Source of the DNA: Pseudomonas sp. G2-4
GTDB lineage: Bacteria > Pseudomonadota > Gammaproteobacteria > Pseudomonadales > Pseudomonadaceae
NCBI RefSeq assembly: GCF_030064125.1
Contig: NZ_CP125957.1
Coordinates: 3,658,001 to 3,722,000 of the forward strand
Direction of reading: 5' to 3'
DNA length: 64,000 nucleotides
Under the pieces are notes generated by a model. The model made no database searches. It worked only from the letters and a program-made list of their open reading frames with translations, and had not been told where the DNA came from. Within the stretch, counting starts at the first letter, position 1. Every line of letters begins with the position of its first letter. Position numbers and translations under genes: made by a program. Of the stretch, positions 54,818 to 63,599 are shown in pieces.

Positions 54818-55302
54818 AGCGCCTGTTTCCCGCACCGTGGCTGTCCCTGGCGCTCGGGTTGCTGTGGCTGGTATTGAATCTGTCCCTCAGCGCCGGCCAT
54901 CTGCTGCTGGGGGCTGCGCTGGGCTTCCTGGCCCCGTTGATGATGCGCCCGTTGCGCCCGCGCCCGATCCGTATCCGGCGACCGTGGGTGGTCCTGCGGT
55001 TGTTCCTGCTGGTGGGCCGCGACGTGCTGGTTTCCAATCTGACGGTGGCCTGGGGTGTGCTGAACGCCGGGCGCCACCCCCCTCGCCCACAGTTCATCAA
55101 GGTGCCGCTGGACTTGCACGATGCCAACGGCCTGGCGGCCCTGTCGATGATCACCACGGTGATTCCCGGAACGGTCTGGTCGGAACTGGCCCTGGATCGC
55201 AGCATCCTGCTGATCCATGTGTTTGACCTGGAGGACGAGGCGTCCTTCATCGCGCACTTCAAGGCCACCTACGAGCGTCCCTTGATGGAGATTTTCCAAT
55301 GA
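54814..55302 (+). CDS. shaE: Na+/H+ antiporter subunit E (ShaE/MrpE)
   Basis: 162-aa subunit with two or three N-terminal helices (SLALGLLWLVLNLSLSAGHL) and a cytoplasmic C-terminal domain containing LSMITTVIPGTVWSELALD and HVFDLEDE, both typical of MrpE. The ATG at 54814 overlaps the shaD stop (ATGA) and has an AGGAGG site. It overlaps shaF by 4 nt. Confidence 0.94.
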   Translation: MKRLFPAPWLSLALGLLWLVLNLSLSAGHLLLGAALGFLAPLMMRPLRPRPIRIRRPWVVLRLFLLVGRDVLVSNLTVAWGVLNAGRHPPRPQFIKVPLDLHDANGLAALSMITTVIPGTVWSELALDRSILLIHVFDLEDEASFIAHFKATYERPLMEIFQ

Positions 55303-55577
55303 GCCCGCTGCTGTCCAATGCGATCCTGCTGAGCCTGTTCCTGTTCTCCCTGGCGATGGTGTTGACCCTGCTGCGGCTGTTCAAGGGGCCTTCGGCACAA
55401 GACCGGGTCTTGGCCCTGGACTATTTGTACATCGTGGCGATGCTGATGATGCTGGTGCTGGGCATTCGTTATGCCAGTGACACTTATTTCGAGGCGGCGC
55501 TACTGATCGCCCTGTTCGGCTTTGTCGGCTCGTTCGCCCTGGCCAAGTTCCTGTTGCGTGGCGAGGTGATCGAATGA
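55299..55577 (+). CDS. shaF: Na+/H+ antiporter subunit F (ShaF/MrpF)
   Basis: 92-aa membrane protein with three helices. The MrpF block FKGPSAQDRVLALDYLYIVA (about residues 28-47) contains the conserved GPxxxDR and an aspartate before the second helix. It overlaps both neighbours by 4 nt. Confidence 0.94.
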   Translation: MSPLLSNAILLSLFLFSLAMVLTLLRLFKGPSAQDRVLALDYLYIVAMLMMLVLGIRYASDTYFEAALLIALFGFVGSFALAKFLLRGEVIE

Positions 55578-55936
55578 CTGGCGAACTGTCGATGTGGGTG
55601 GAAATCCCGGTGGCGATCCTGCTGGTGCTCAGCGGCCTCTTCGCGCTGCTCGGAGCCATTGGCCTGGTGCGGCTCAAGGACTTTTTCCAGCGCATGCACC
55701 CGCCGGCCCTGGCGTCCACGCTGGGGGCCTGGTGCGTGGCGCTGGCCTCGATCATCTATTTTTCCGCACTCAAGTCCGGGCCGGTGCTGCACGCCTGGCT
55801 GATCCCGATCCTGCTGTCCATCACCGTACCGGTGACCACCCTGCTGCTGGCCCGGGCGGCGTTGTTTCGCAAGCGCATGGCGGGGGATGATGTGCCGGCG
55901 GAAGTGAGTAGCCGCCGGACCGGGCAAGACGACTGA
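55574..55936 (+). CDS. shaG: Na+/H+ antiporter subunit G (ShaG/MrpG)
   Basis: 120-aa membrane protein with three helices and the MrpG block GAIGLVRLKDFFQRMHPPALASTLG (about residues 27-51; key residues LVRLKDFFQRMHPP). It is the last gene of the sha operon, overlapping shaF by 4 nt. A REP pair follows, with no other terminator visible. Confidence 0.94.
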   Translation: MTGELSMWVEIPVAILLVLSGLFALLGAIGLVRLKDFFQRMHPPALASTLGAWCVALASIIYFSALKSGPVLHAWLIPILLSITVPVTTLLLARAALFRKRMAGDDVPAEVSSRRTGQDD

Positions 55937-55960
55937 CCGCTACCTTGCGCCGGACACCAT

Positions 55961-56091
55961 TGTGGCGAGGGAGCTTGCTCCCGCTGGGGTGCGCAGCAGC
56001 CCCAAGACCTTCCACCTCGGAGTGTCAGGTTATTTGTGTTCAGCTCTTGGGAGGGCTGCGCCCTCCAGCGGGAGCAAGCTCCCTCGCCACA
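55961..56091. repeat. REP pair (GTGGCGAGGGAGC type)
   Basis: Inverted copies of TGTGGCGAGGGAGCTTGCTC flank about 85 nt between the sha operon and the convergent DUF3995 gene. Confidence 0.85.
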
Positions 56092-56128
56092 AAAAGCGGG
56101 TTGTGTACCCAATGCACTGCGCTGCCGT

Positions 56129-56566
56129 TCAGGCCCAGGCCACGGTCAACAACCCAGCCCCAAGCACAACGCACAAGGGCGAATAAACCCAAGTGTCGAG
56201 CCGGGCGAACGTCGAGCCCTTGACCTCCTTGAAAAAACCCACCAGGTTCGACTCGCCAATGGCCCGGGCGAACATCAGCAAGGCAATCGCGCTGATCAGC
56301 CATTGCAACGCCCGATGGGTGACCGGCGGTGCCAACAGGCCGACTCTCAGGCACACCAGAACCGCGATCATCAACAGCGACAGCGCGACCACCAGGGTCA
56401 GCCAACCCGAGGGGTTGAACGCCGGACGCAGCGAACCGCCCTGCTTCACCGGCACCTGAGGCACCACCGCCAGGGCCGCCCATCGGCCGCCCAGGGCCCA
56501 ATACAAATGAATCAAGCTGATGGTCGCAAACACTGCGACCAGCGACCGAGCCAATACAAGCGTCAT
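56129..56566 (-). CDS. DUF3995 membrane protein
   Basis: 145-aa protein with four predicted helices and the DUF3995 pattern: an N-terminal helix followed by HLYWALGGRW (about residues 20-29), a central helix pair, and a C-terminal region containing DTWVYSPLCVVLGAGL. The start at 56566 is supported by a perfect AGGAGG 8 nt upstream; a longer frame would add ten residues. The function is unknown. Confidence 0.82.
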   Translation of the reverse strand: MTLVLARSLVAVFATISLIHLYWALGGRWAALAVVPQVPVKQGGSLRPAFNPSGWLTLVVALSLLMIAVLVCLRVGLLAPPVTHRALQWLISAIALLMFARAIGESNLVGFFKEVKGSTFARLDTWVYSPLCVVLGAGLLTVAWA

Positions 56567-56704
56567 CTCGCCAGCCTCCTGAAAAGAGTTGAACAATCAT
56601 CCTAGCTGGAATTTGGCATTTCGCTGGACGGACGCAGACTGCCAGATTCCCGCGAATGACTCATTGCTCAGGATCAAGAGTTCGACCGACGGGGCCGGAT
56701 GGCA

Positions 56705-57715
56705 CTAGAGCTCGGCGGAGACTTTGTCTGCCACCTCCTTGGGCACCCAGGCCTGCCAGACCTGCGGATGAGCCTTGAGAAACGCCTCGGCGGCTTCACG
56801 GGGTGGCGTGCGCTTCTCGCCCATGTCAGCCAGGGCCTTGTTCAACGGTTCGATGGGCAGGTCGACCTTGCTGAAGAACTCGGCAATCTCCGGGTATTGC
56901 TTCTGGAACGGTACCGATACACCGATGGACAGTTTGGAGGCCAGTGAACGGGTCGGCTTGGGATTGGGATTGTCGGCGTCGGTCAGGGTTTTCCAGGCCT
57001 CGGCATCGAACGGCGGCTCTTGCAACTGCACCAGTTTGAAACGACCGAGCAGCGGCGTGGGCGACCAGTAATAAAACAGGATCGGCTTGCCTCGGCGAAT
57101 CGACGAGCTGATTTCCGCATCCAGCGCCGCCCCCGAACCGCTGCGGAAGTTCACGTAGCTGTCCGAGAGGCCATACGCCTTGAGCTTCTGTTTGTTGACC
57201 ACTTCGGACGTCCAGCCAATGGGGCTGTTGAGGAAACGTCCCTTGTCAGGACTTTCCGGGTCCTTGAATACGTGCTTGTAGCGCGCCAGGTCTTCGACGC
57301 TGCGCAGGTCCGGCGCCAGGGGCTTGATGCCCTTGGCGGGGTCACCCTTGATCACGTATTCCGGCACCCACCAACCTTCGGTCGCGCCCTTGACCGTATC
57401 GCCCAGGGCGACCACCTTGCCTTCAGCCTCGGCCTTGACCCACACAGGGCTGCGACCGGCCCACTCTTCGCCGATCACCTGGATGTCGTTATTGGCCAGG
57501 GCGGTTTCCAAGGTAATGGTGGTACCCGGCAATGTGTCAGTCTGCAACCCGTAGCCTTTTTCGACGATGATCCGCAGGATATCGGTGATCAGGCTGCCGC
57601 TTTCCCAGTTCAGATCGGCGAAGTGAATCGGCGCTGAAGCGGCCGATGCCGGAAATGGCAAAACCAACACAGCGAAGGTGGCCCAGGTAGCCAGCCACTG
57701 TCGAACTCGTTTCAT
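56705..57715 (-). CDS. Glycine betaine/choline-type ABC substrate-binding protein (orphan)
   Basis: 336-aa periplasmic binding protein of the OpuAC family. The signal peptide ends near PASAASA (about residue 26). The mature part has the family pattern (IHFADLNWESGSLITDILRIIVEKGYG at the start, EEWAGRSPVWVKAEAEGKV, and GRGKPILFYYWSPTPLLG-like aromatic-cage residues around YYWSP). Substrates of the family are betaine, choline or carnitine. No permease or ATPase gene is next to it, so it may serve a transporter encoded elsewhere. Confidence 0.9.
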   Translation of the reverse strand: MKRVRQWLATWATFAVLVLPFPASAASAPIHFADLNWESGSLITDILRIIVEKGYGLQTDTLPGTTITLETALANNDIQVIGEEWAGRSPVWVKAEAEGKVVALGDTVKGATEGWWVPEYVIKGDPAKGIKPLAPDLRSVEDLARYKHVFKDPESPDKGRFLNSPIGWTSEVVNKQKLKAYGLSDSYVNFRSGSGAALDAEISSSIRRGKPILFYYWSPTPLLGRFKLVQLQEPPFDAEAWKTLTDADNPNPKPTRSLASKLSIGVSVPFQKQYPEIAEFFSKVDLPIEPLNKALADMGEKRTPPREAAEAFLKAHPQVWQAWVPKEVADKVSAEL

Positions 57716-57874
57716 GCTTTGTACCTCATGCCAGACACAGCCATGGCTGAACGGCCTTGCGTCACCGAACGCAAGCCTCTGAATAGTTCAGTCAATTGAC
57801 TGTAGCCGAGGTTCCAGCGATATCTTGTTAAAACTGTAACCGATCCTGGCGAGCGAAGACCGGCACTGCCCGCA

Positions 57875-58324
57875 TCATTCGCTGGCCTTGAAAGTCACCA
57901 GCTCGCCCTTGCGCCATTTGGCCGCTTTGGCGGTGACCGCCTTCAGGGTCTTGGTCAAGCCTTCCTGCAGCTGTTCGTTGGCCGCGAATACGGTCACCAC
58001 GCTGTGGCCTTCCTTGAACAGGATCGCCTGACCGCCGGGGGTCGTGACGAAAGCGTAGTCACCCAGGCCATAGACCGTCAGCTTGATTTCGCGAAACTTG
58101 ATTTCAAACTTGCCGCCTTCACGACTGGGCAATACCGCCGCGCGAAAATGATCACCCACCTTCAGTTCAAGCCTCGGCTTGTCATCCACCACCAGGGCCG
58201 ACTCGGTGTCGATTTCGGCAACATAGATACCTTCGGCGGTCTGCTCGGTGATATAGACGAAACGTGACTGGAACTGCTTGACCAGTTTTGCCCGCAGGTC
58301 ACCAAGAACAAATAACGCATGCAT
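57875..58324 (-). CDS. Uncharacterised conserved-looking protein
   Basis: About 149-aa soluble protein of unknown function with no recognised domain. The C-terminal region is basic (KTLKAVTAKAAKWRKGELVTFKASE). The middle is beta-rich (FRAAVLPSREGGKFEIKFREIKLTVYGLGDYAFVTT), which suggests a small beta-barrel. The start is uncertain: the ATG at 58324 has no clear ribosome-binding site, a TTG at 58345 has a GGGGA upstream, and the frame stays open to 58597. Codon use in the called part looks like that of the neighbours. Confidence 0.6.
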   Translation of the reverse strand: MHALFVLGDLRAKLVKQFQSRFVYITEQTAEGIYVAEIDTESALVVDDKPRLELKVGDHFRAAVLPSREGGKFEIKFREIKLTVYGLGDYAFVTTPGGQAILFKEGHSVVTVFAANEQLQEGLTKTLKAVTAKAAKWRKGELVTFKASE

Positions 58325-58752
58325 GTCGAGATTACTTACTGCCAAGGAAACATCCCCATCTTTGAAAACGGTCCGCCCCCTGAGAAAGGACGGACCACGA
58401 GAACCCGTGCCGACTGTAGTGTCGCAATGGACCTGTAACTGAAATTCGAAGTGAACGGCGCGCCCTGCCCCGGGGCGAGAGGAGACTAAAGGATTGTCGC
58501 TCTCACCGTCTTTCCCGGAGGTCGTCAGAGGCTGAAGGAAAACACCACTCTGAGCATCGGAAAAGGTGGGACTACTAACTTTAGGGAAATTTCCCACTTA
58601 AAAAAGCATTTTTCTGACATCGAGCCCAAAAAAAATTGCTTTAGATAGGCACAACCGTCCACACGGTGCTGCTGATTCTAGAGCAGCCAGAGCCGTGGAG
58701 ACTACCCGAACTACTCGACAATTCGTCGATAAACCATAGAAAAGGAATTCAC

Positions 58753-58989
58753 ATGGCCACTTTCACAACCCTGAACCGACCTGCTGCCCCTTGCATCGCG
58801 GAGACGCACAACTCGTTCGATGGGGTCGATTGCCTTCCAGTCTCGTTGATTCAACCGCGTTATCGGGTCGTCCTGGCCGGCAAGTGTTTTTTTCATATTG
58901 AAGAAACATCGACTGGACGTGTAAGAGGATTCCGCACCGATCATAACGAGGCCTGCTACCTGGCCCGACGTCTCGAACGAAGCGCCTGA
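58753..58989 (+). CDS. Small hypothetical protein
   Basis: 78-aa protein with a good AAAAGGA site 7 nt before the ATG at 58753. The second half is basic (RVRGFRTDHNEACYLARRLER). No signal peptide, membrane helix or known domain was recognised. It lies in a run of small genes of unknown role. Confidence 0.6.
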   Translation: MATFTTLNRPAAPCIAETHNSFDGVDCLPVSLIQPRYRVVLAGKCFFHIEETSTGRVRGFRTDHNEACYLARRLERSA

Positions 58990-59120
58990 GCTCATATACG
59001 CCCTCCCATTACTTAACTCAGCCGCCGACAGGCAACTGCTGCCATACTGCCTGCCTGCGAAAACCGTCGCCCATGGCGGATCGCGCACCAACAATATGAC
59101 TTTTGAAGAGAAGGCGCGAC

Positions 59121-59351
59121 GTGACGGAATTTGATATCGGCGAATTTTTTATCCGGGGCGAAGCCAGAGAGGTCGAAGGCGAGTTCCAGGCCGTCATCGT
59201 GATGCGTGCCAAACCGCCCCTGACCACGGTCAGTTGGCACCAGGTGGAAAAGGATCGCTGGTTCAAGACCGCGGAGATCGCGGCCGAGGCTGCCAGGGAA
59301 GCCGCCAAGGCTTTGAAGGCTGCGGTGGATGAAGGGGCCTTGAAAGCCTGA
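59121..59351 (+). CDS. Small hypothetical protein with Ala/Lys-rich C-terminus
   Basis: 76-aa protein starting at GTG 59121 with a GAAGG site 6 nt upstream; a TTG at 59103 is less likely. The N-terminal 50 residues look like a small beta domain (EFDIGEFFIRGEAREVEGEFQAVIVMR), and the C-terminus is an amphipathic helix rich in Ala, Lys and Glu. The function is unknown. Confidence 0.6.
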   Translation: MTEFDIGEFFIRGEAREVEGEFQAVIVMRAKPPLTTVSWHQVEKDRWFKTAEIAAEAAREAAKALKAAVDEGALKA

Positions 59352-59438
59352 GTCCGATCGAACTCCTGGCGGGCGCTTGCCTCAGATAAAGGGAAGCAAT
59401 CGAGACGCCATGACGGCGCCCATCCAAAGGAGAACCCC

Positions 59439-59675
59439 ATGGAACAGCCTTCGCACGAACTCAGTACCCTGTTCGATCAACTTGGCCTGCCTTCGGACGG
59501 CAATGCCATCGACGATTTCATCATGGCGCACCCCTTGGCTCCGGAGATCAAATTGGTAGAGGCCGACTTCTGGTCGGATCAGCAGAAAGACCTACTGCGC
59601 GAATGGTTGCTCGCCGACGGCGAAGAGGCGGTGCTGGTGGATCAACTCAACGTGCGCTTGCACGACGGTAAATAG
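59439..59675 (+). CDS. DUF2789 family protein
   Basis: 78-aa acidic protein matching the DUF2789 pattern: HELSTLFDQLGLPSDGNAIDDFI, AHPLAPEIKLVEADFWSDQQKDLLREWLLADGEEA (key residues ADFWSDQQ and LREWLLAD). An AAAGGAG site lies 8 nt before the ATG. Members are small all-helical proteins of unknown function, common in gamma-proteobacteria. Confidence 0.82.
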   Translation: MEQPSHELSTLFDQLGLPSDGNAIDDFIMAHPLAPEIKLVEADFWSDQQKDLLREWLLADGEEAVLVDQLNVRLHDGK

Positions 59676-59734
59676 CGGCAAGGGCCTTTGGTCGAGTGCA
59701 AGTCAGGACCTTTAACTGAGTGCAGGACAGCTCT

Positions 59735-59873
59735 TGTGGCGAGGGAGCTTGCTCCCGCTCGACTGCGCAGCAGTCGCCCCGAAGTATTGCCGGCTCGGTG
59801 TCCCAGGCTGGTGGTTGCGTCCAGCCTTTTGGGGCTGCTGCGCAGCCCAGCGGGAGCAAGCTCCTTCTCCTCA
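59735..59873. repeat. REP pair (GTGGCGAGGGAGC type), second copy degenerate
   Basis: TGTGGCGAGGGAGCTTGCTC at 59735 and an inverted copy that drifts at its end (CTCCTTCTCCTCATA) flank about 90 nt. It lies between the DUF2789 gene and the convergent chemoreceptor gene. Confidence 0.8.
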
Positions 59874-59909
59874 TAAGTTCCGTGCAAGCCCGGCGTCTTG
59901 TATCGAGGC

Positions 59910-61517
59910 CTAGCGCGGTTTCTCGGGTTTATAGCCCAACCGCAAACCACCCCAATGACGCCCCTTGAGCATGATCGGCACGGATAGATCGTGCATCAAC
60001 TCCCCCGTGTCGCGGGTGTAGGTCTGGAGCAGCACCGGCTGTTGATGGCTGCCGCAGCGAATTCCGGTGCGATCGGAGAACTTGCGCTTGGTCCGGTTAT
60101 TCAGCGTATCCACCTGTGGATCGCCGGTCAGCGGCTGGCTGAAAGCCTTGTTATGGGTAGGCACGTAACCCTGCTGGGTGCAGGCAATCGCGAACACCAG
60201 GCCTTCGTGGCGGGCGAGCAACGGTTCCTGGATCGCCGGCAGCACCTGATCGGTGTAGCGGTCGAAGCGGGTCTGGAACTTGGCGGGCTGGGTGTTGGGG
60301 ATGGCCTGGTAACTACGGTCAAACAGGTCCTCCAGGCTGACACGGCCCTGATCGATGTCTGCTTCGAACTGCGCGGCGATCTGGCTCGCCCCTTCCCGCG
60401 CCAGGTCGTACACCCGTTGGTGATAATCGTCGAGGCCTACCTCAGCCAGGCGTTCGCTGATGGTTTCGGCCTGGCCTTCCATCTGCACGGCCGCTTCGGC
60501 CAGGCGCTGGGTCTGCTGGTCACTGACGGACAGGTCGCCGCGCATCTGCTCGATGGCATGGAACAGGCTGTCGAGTTGCTCGCGGTTGGTGTCGGTGCCC
60601 TGGGCGATGGCGCTGACCTGGGTTTCGACGCCGGCGGCGAGCCGGGCAATGTTTTCCAGATGCTGGCCGGTGTGCTCGACCTGTTGCACGCCGCTGTCCA
60701 AGTCACTGGCCAATTGCCGGATCTGTTCCACCACCTGGGCGGTGCGCTGCTGGATGTCCGCCACCATCACGCCGACCTCGCCGGTGGCCGCCGCCGTGCG
60801 CCCGGCCAGGCCGCGCACCTCATCGGCCACCACTGCGAACCCGCGGCCATGCTCACCGGCCCGTGCCGCTTCGATGGCGGCGTTCAGCGCCAACAGGTTG
60901 GTCTGGCTGGCGATCGACTGGATCACCAGGCTGACTCGCTGGATTTCATCGCTGCGCACGCTCAAGGCTTCGATCAATTCGCGGCTGTCGTTTGCGCGCT
61001 GGCTGAGCTGGTGCATGCGGCTGATGGACTCCACCAGCTCGCTGCGCCCGGCCACGCTGCTGCGATGGGCCTCGCTGGCGGCGCCCAGGGCCTGCTGGCT
61101 GAGTTGCGAAGTGGCTTGTTCGGTGGCGATCATCGATTCGGCATTGCTGACGATTTGCGCCGCCGCATCGAGTTGCGACTGGACCTTGCCGGCCAGCTGC
61201 TTGACCGAATAGGCGACGCCGGCCGCCGACAAGGCGTTATGGCTGGTGGTATAGGACAAGTCGCGGGTCAGCTCGGCCAGTTTGTCGACCGCCGCCGGTA
61301 CAGGGGTCGCGCTCATGCGCGAGCGCAGGCGCGGCAACCAGACGATGAGCATCACCAAGGGCAGGCCCAAGTACAGCGACCAGCCACCCAAGGCCATGCC
61401 GCACAGCAGCAAGCTCAGGGCGATACTCTGCAAGGTCGGCGTCAACCAACGCGCCATGCTTTTCGTCGCAGGCACCGAAGCCGGTACCACACCCGCCAGA
61501 GTTCCGTCTGTCGCCAT
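59910..61517 (-). CDS. Methyl-accepting chemotaxis protein with C-terminal sensor-like domain
   Basis: 535-aa chemoreceptor. Two closely spaced N-terminal helices (about residues 29-45 and 47-64) leave no room for a periplasmic sensor. The signalling domain follows without a clear HAMP; its hairpin tip is visible as [34 protein letters not shown] (key residues [11 protein letters not shown] and FAVVADEVR). After it, residues about 375-535 form a separate domain (with [11 protein letters not shown] and [19 protein letters not shown]) that resembles a Cache/PAS-like sensor. Sensing is therefore probably cytoplasmic. The ATG at 61517 was chosen over an upstream GTG. Confidence 0.9.
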   Translation of the reverse strand: MATDGTLAGVVPASVPATKSMARWLTPTLQSIALSLLLCGMALGGWSLYLGLPLVMLIVWLPRLRSRMSATPVPAAVDKLAELTRDLSYTTSHNALSAAGVAYSVKQLAGKVQSQLDAAAQIVSNAESMIATEQATSQLSQQALGAASEAHRSSVAGRSELVESISRMHQLSQRANDSRELIEALSVRSDEIQRVSLVIQSIASQTNLLALNAAIEAARAGEHGRGFAVVADEVRGLAGRTAAATGEVGVMVADIQQRTAQVVEQIRQLASDLDSGVQQVEHTGQHLENIARLAAGVETQVSAIAQGTDTNREQLDSLFHAIEQMRGDLSVSDQQTQRLAEAAVQMEGQAETISERLAEVGLDDYHQRVYDLAREGASQIAAQFEADIDQGRVSLEDLFDRSYQAIPNTQPAKFQTRFDRYTDQVLPAIQEPLLARHEGLVFAIACTQQGYVPTHNKAFSQPLTGDPQVDTLNNRTKRKFSDRTGIRCGSHQQPVLLQTYTRDTGELMHDLSVPIMLKGRHWGGLRLGYKPEKPR

Positions 61518-61644
61518 GTTCGTCACCCACACTTCTCGTTGTTATGCCCGCATTAAACGCCACTACCGAGCCATTATCCATGGTCCATTAGTCGTGTTTT
61601 TGCAGCAGGTCAACGGAAGTGAAGAAACTGGCGCAGACGAAAGC

Positions 61645-61684
61645 AAAAAATCGCGGCCTCGTTAAGAAGGCCGCGATCTTTTAC
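61645..61684 (-). terminator. Rho-independent terminator after the DksA-like gene
   Basis: On the minus strand, ATCGCGGCCTT and AGGCCGCGAT form the stem and are followed by a run of six T. It lies just beyond the stop of the DksA-like gene at 61697. Confidence 0.85.
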
Positions 61685-61696
61685 TTGAAGCGCGAA

Positions 61697-62101
61697 TCAA
61701 GCCTGACGCTGGTGCTTGTCGATCTGCTCGTGACGTTCCTGAGCTTCGATGCAGTATTTGGTGGTCGGGCTGATCAGCAGGCGTTTGAGGCCAATCGCCT
61801 CGCCGCTGTCGTCGCACCAGCCAAAGCTGTCATCGTTGATGCGGTCCAGGGCCTGCTCCAGTTGAGGCAGCATGCGCTGGTCACGATCGATGGCGTTGAC
61901 CAGCCAGGTACGCTCTTCTTCTACCGAAGCAGCGTCCGCGGGGTCAGCCGGGGTATCCAGGCTCTCAATGGCGATTCGGTTCTGTTCGATGCGCTCGTGG
62001 GTTTCGACTTTCATGTTCTGCAACAGCTTGGTGAAGAAAGCCAGCTGCTCGGCATTCATGTAGTCATCCGCCGGCATGGCCAGCAACTTTTCCTTTGTCA
62101 T
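61697..62101 (-). CDS. DksA/TraR-family protein with reduced zinc-finger cysteines (DksA2-like)
   Basis: 134-aa RNA-polymerase-binding protein of the DksA family: a long N-terminal coiled coil (about residues 25-95, with an acidic tip near DTPADPADAAS) followed by a globular end. The four zinc-binding cysteines of DksA are reduced to two: one in WCDDSGE (C-x2-S) and one in YCIEAQE (C-x2-A). This agrees in length and pattern with P. aeruginosa DksA2, which works without zinc and is induced by zinc starvation. I did not find a convincing Zur box upstream. Confidence 0.88.
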   Translation of the reverse strand: MTKEKLLAMPADDYMNAEQLAFFTKLLQNMKVETHERIEQNRIAIESLDTPADPADAASVEEERTWLVNAIDRDQRMLPQLEQALDRINDDSFGWCDDSGEAIGLKRLLISPTTKYCIEAQERHEQIDKHQRQA

Positions 62102-62428
62102 TGATATCTCTATAAAAAAACGTGCATTAAGGCGAATTATGGAGCGTCCCGCAGCGCAGCTGCCGCGCACATCGGGAAGGCGCCGTTTATTCCAAGCGCC
62201 ACCCGGCACTCAATTTACGAGGGGCGGCAGTCTAAGGCCGAGTCGAGGCCTCAGCAACTGAAAACATAGGGAAAATTTCCGACAGCCCCTTCAAATGTTC
62301 TCTGACAGGCTTTCAGCGGTCATCGGAGTGCGTTTATAACAAGAAATTCAGTGTAATAGCTGTATTAAGAAGACAAATGGCAACGCCACGCGGGTCAGGC
62401 GTGGCGCATTGTCACAGTATGAGGACGT
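62102..62428. other. Intergenic region (327 nt) between the DksA-like and permease genes
   Basis: Both flanking genes are on the minus strand. The left part holds the leader of the DksA-like gene, with an A/T-rich TATAGAGATATC stretch and a GAGAT site. The right end holds a stem-loop GCCACGC/GCGTGGC (62385-62405), which may end the permease transcript although it lacks a T-run. No gene was found in the rest. Confidence 0.5.
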
Positions 62429-63451
62429 TCAGCGCTTGAGTTTACGCTTGTTACGGTACTGGTCGATGACCACCGCCACCACAATGATCATCCCCTTGAT
62501 GATGTCCTGGATGTAGGCATCGACACCGACGAAGGTAAAACCGCTGGCCATGACCCCGAGAATCAGCGCCCCGATCACCGTTCCGGTGATGCGCCCCACC
62601 CCACCCGCCAGGCTGGTACCGCCGATCACCGCTGCGGCAATCGCGTCCAGCTCATAGGACATGCCCATGCCGGCCTGCCCGGTCGCCGCCCGCGCGGAGG
62701 CTACCACGCCGGCCAGCCCCGCCAGCAACCCGGCGATGCTGTAGACGATCACCAGGTGACGCTTGACGTTGATACCCGACGTACGCGCCGCCTGCATGTT
62801 GCCACCGATAGCGTAGGTGTATTTGCCGTACTTGGTATAGCGCAGGGCGATGTGGAAGATCACCGCCACCACCAGGAAGATGATCACCGGCATGGCGCCA
62901 TGGCCGATGGCGGTATAGGAATCGGACAACATGCTCACCGGCTGGCCTTCGGTGTAGTAGCGCGCCAGGCCACGGGCCGAGACCATCATGCCGAGGGTGG
63001 CAATAAAAGGCGGAATCCCGGTCATGGCGATGATGCTGCCGTTGATCGCCCCGGCCAGGAGTCCCACACCGAGCCCCGCCACTACGGGGATCCACACCGG
63101 CAGGTCCGTCAGGGAAGGAAACACCGCCCGGGCGAAGTCCGAGGTCTGGGCCAGGCTGGCGGCGATCATGGCCGACAGCGCGAGCACCGAGCCGGACGAC
63201 AGATCGATACCGGTGGTGATGATCACCTGTGTCACGCCAATGGCCAGCAGGCCGATGATCGACACTTGCAGGATCATCAGCACCAGGCGCTGGGAGTTCA
63301 TCAGGAAACTCTGGTCGCGCATGATCCAGCCAAACATTTCGAACACCAGGCCGATGCCAATCAGCACCAGGAAGATACTCAGTTCCGTCGGCAACCGCCG
63401 GCGCGTCCTGGCCGGTGCGGCCGCGGGTTTGTTTTCCAGTATCGCGTTCAT
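62429..63451 (-). CDS. Ribose/inositol-type sugar ABC transporter permease
   Basis: 340-aa inner-membrane permease of the RbsC family with about ten helices. Family segments include GVTQVIITTGIDLSSGSVLALSAMI (key residues GIDLSSGS) and TGIPPFIATLGMM in the first half, and GGTSLAGGVGRITGTVIGALILG toward the end. The start at 63451 (MNAILENK) is preferred over the ATG at 63457 because an AGGTGG site then lies 6 nt upstream. It follows the ATPase gene on the same strand. Sequence resemblance suggests inositol or a pentose, but the substrate is not proven. Confidence 0.9.
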   Translation of the reverse strand: MNAILENKPAAAPARTRRRLPTELSIFLVLIGIGLVFEMFGWIMRDQSFLMNSQRLVLMILQVSIIGLLAIGVTQVIITTGIDLSSGSVLALSAMIAASLAQTSDFARAVFPSLTDLPVWIPVVAGLGVGLLAGAINGSIIAMTGIPPFIATLGMMVSARGLARYYTEGQPVSMLSDSYTAIGHGAMPVIIFLVVAVIFHIALRYTKYGKYTYAIGGNMQAARTSGINVKRHLVIVYSIAGLLAGLAGVVASARAATGQAGMGMSYELDAIAAAVIGGTSLAGGVGRITGTVIGALILGVMASGFTFVGVDAYIQDIIKGMIIVVAVVIDQYRNKRKLKR

Positions 63452-63474
63452 AGCCATCCACCTTTTTTGTTCTT

Positions 63475-63564
63475 TGGCGAGGGGGGTTGTTCCCTGCCGG
63501 GAGGTGTGGCGCCCCTGGGACAGGGCCGCTTCACGGCCCAGCGGGGATAAATCCCCTCGCCACA
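63475..63564. repeat. Degenerate REP pair inside the sugar-transport operon
   Basis: TTGGCGAGGGGGGTTGTTCC and an inverted AGCGGGGATAAATCCCCTCG enclose a nested palindrome (GGGCCGCTTCACGGCCC). It resembles the GTGGCGAGGGAGC family with substitutions in both arms, and lies between the ATPase and permease genes. Confidence 0.65.
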
Positions 63565-63599
63565 TGTTGCTCGACGTTATTAAGTTGAACGGGCTGGCA

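Noticed and set aside
62102..62428. Zur box upstream of the DksA-like gene
   Set aside because: AT-rich stretches are present but none matches the palindromic Zur consensus closely enough.
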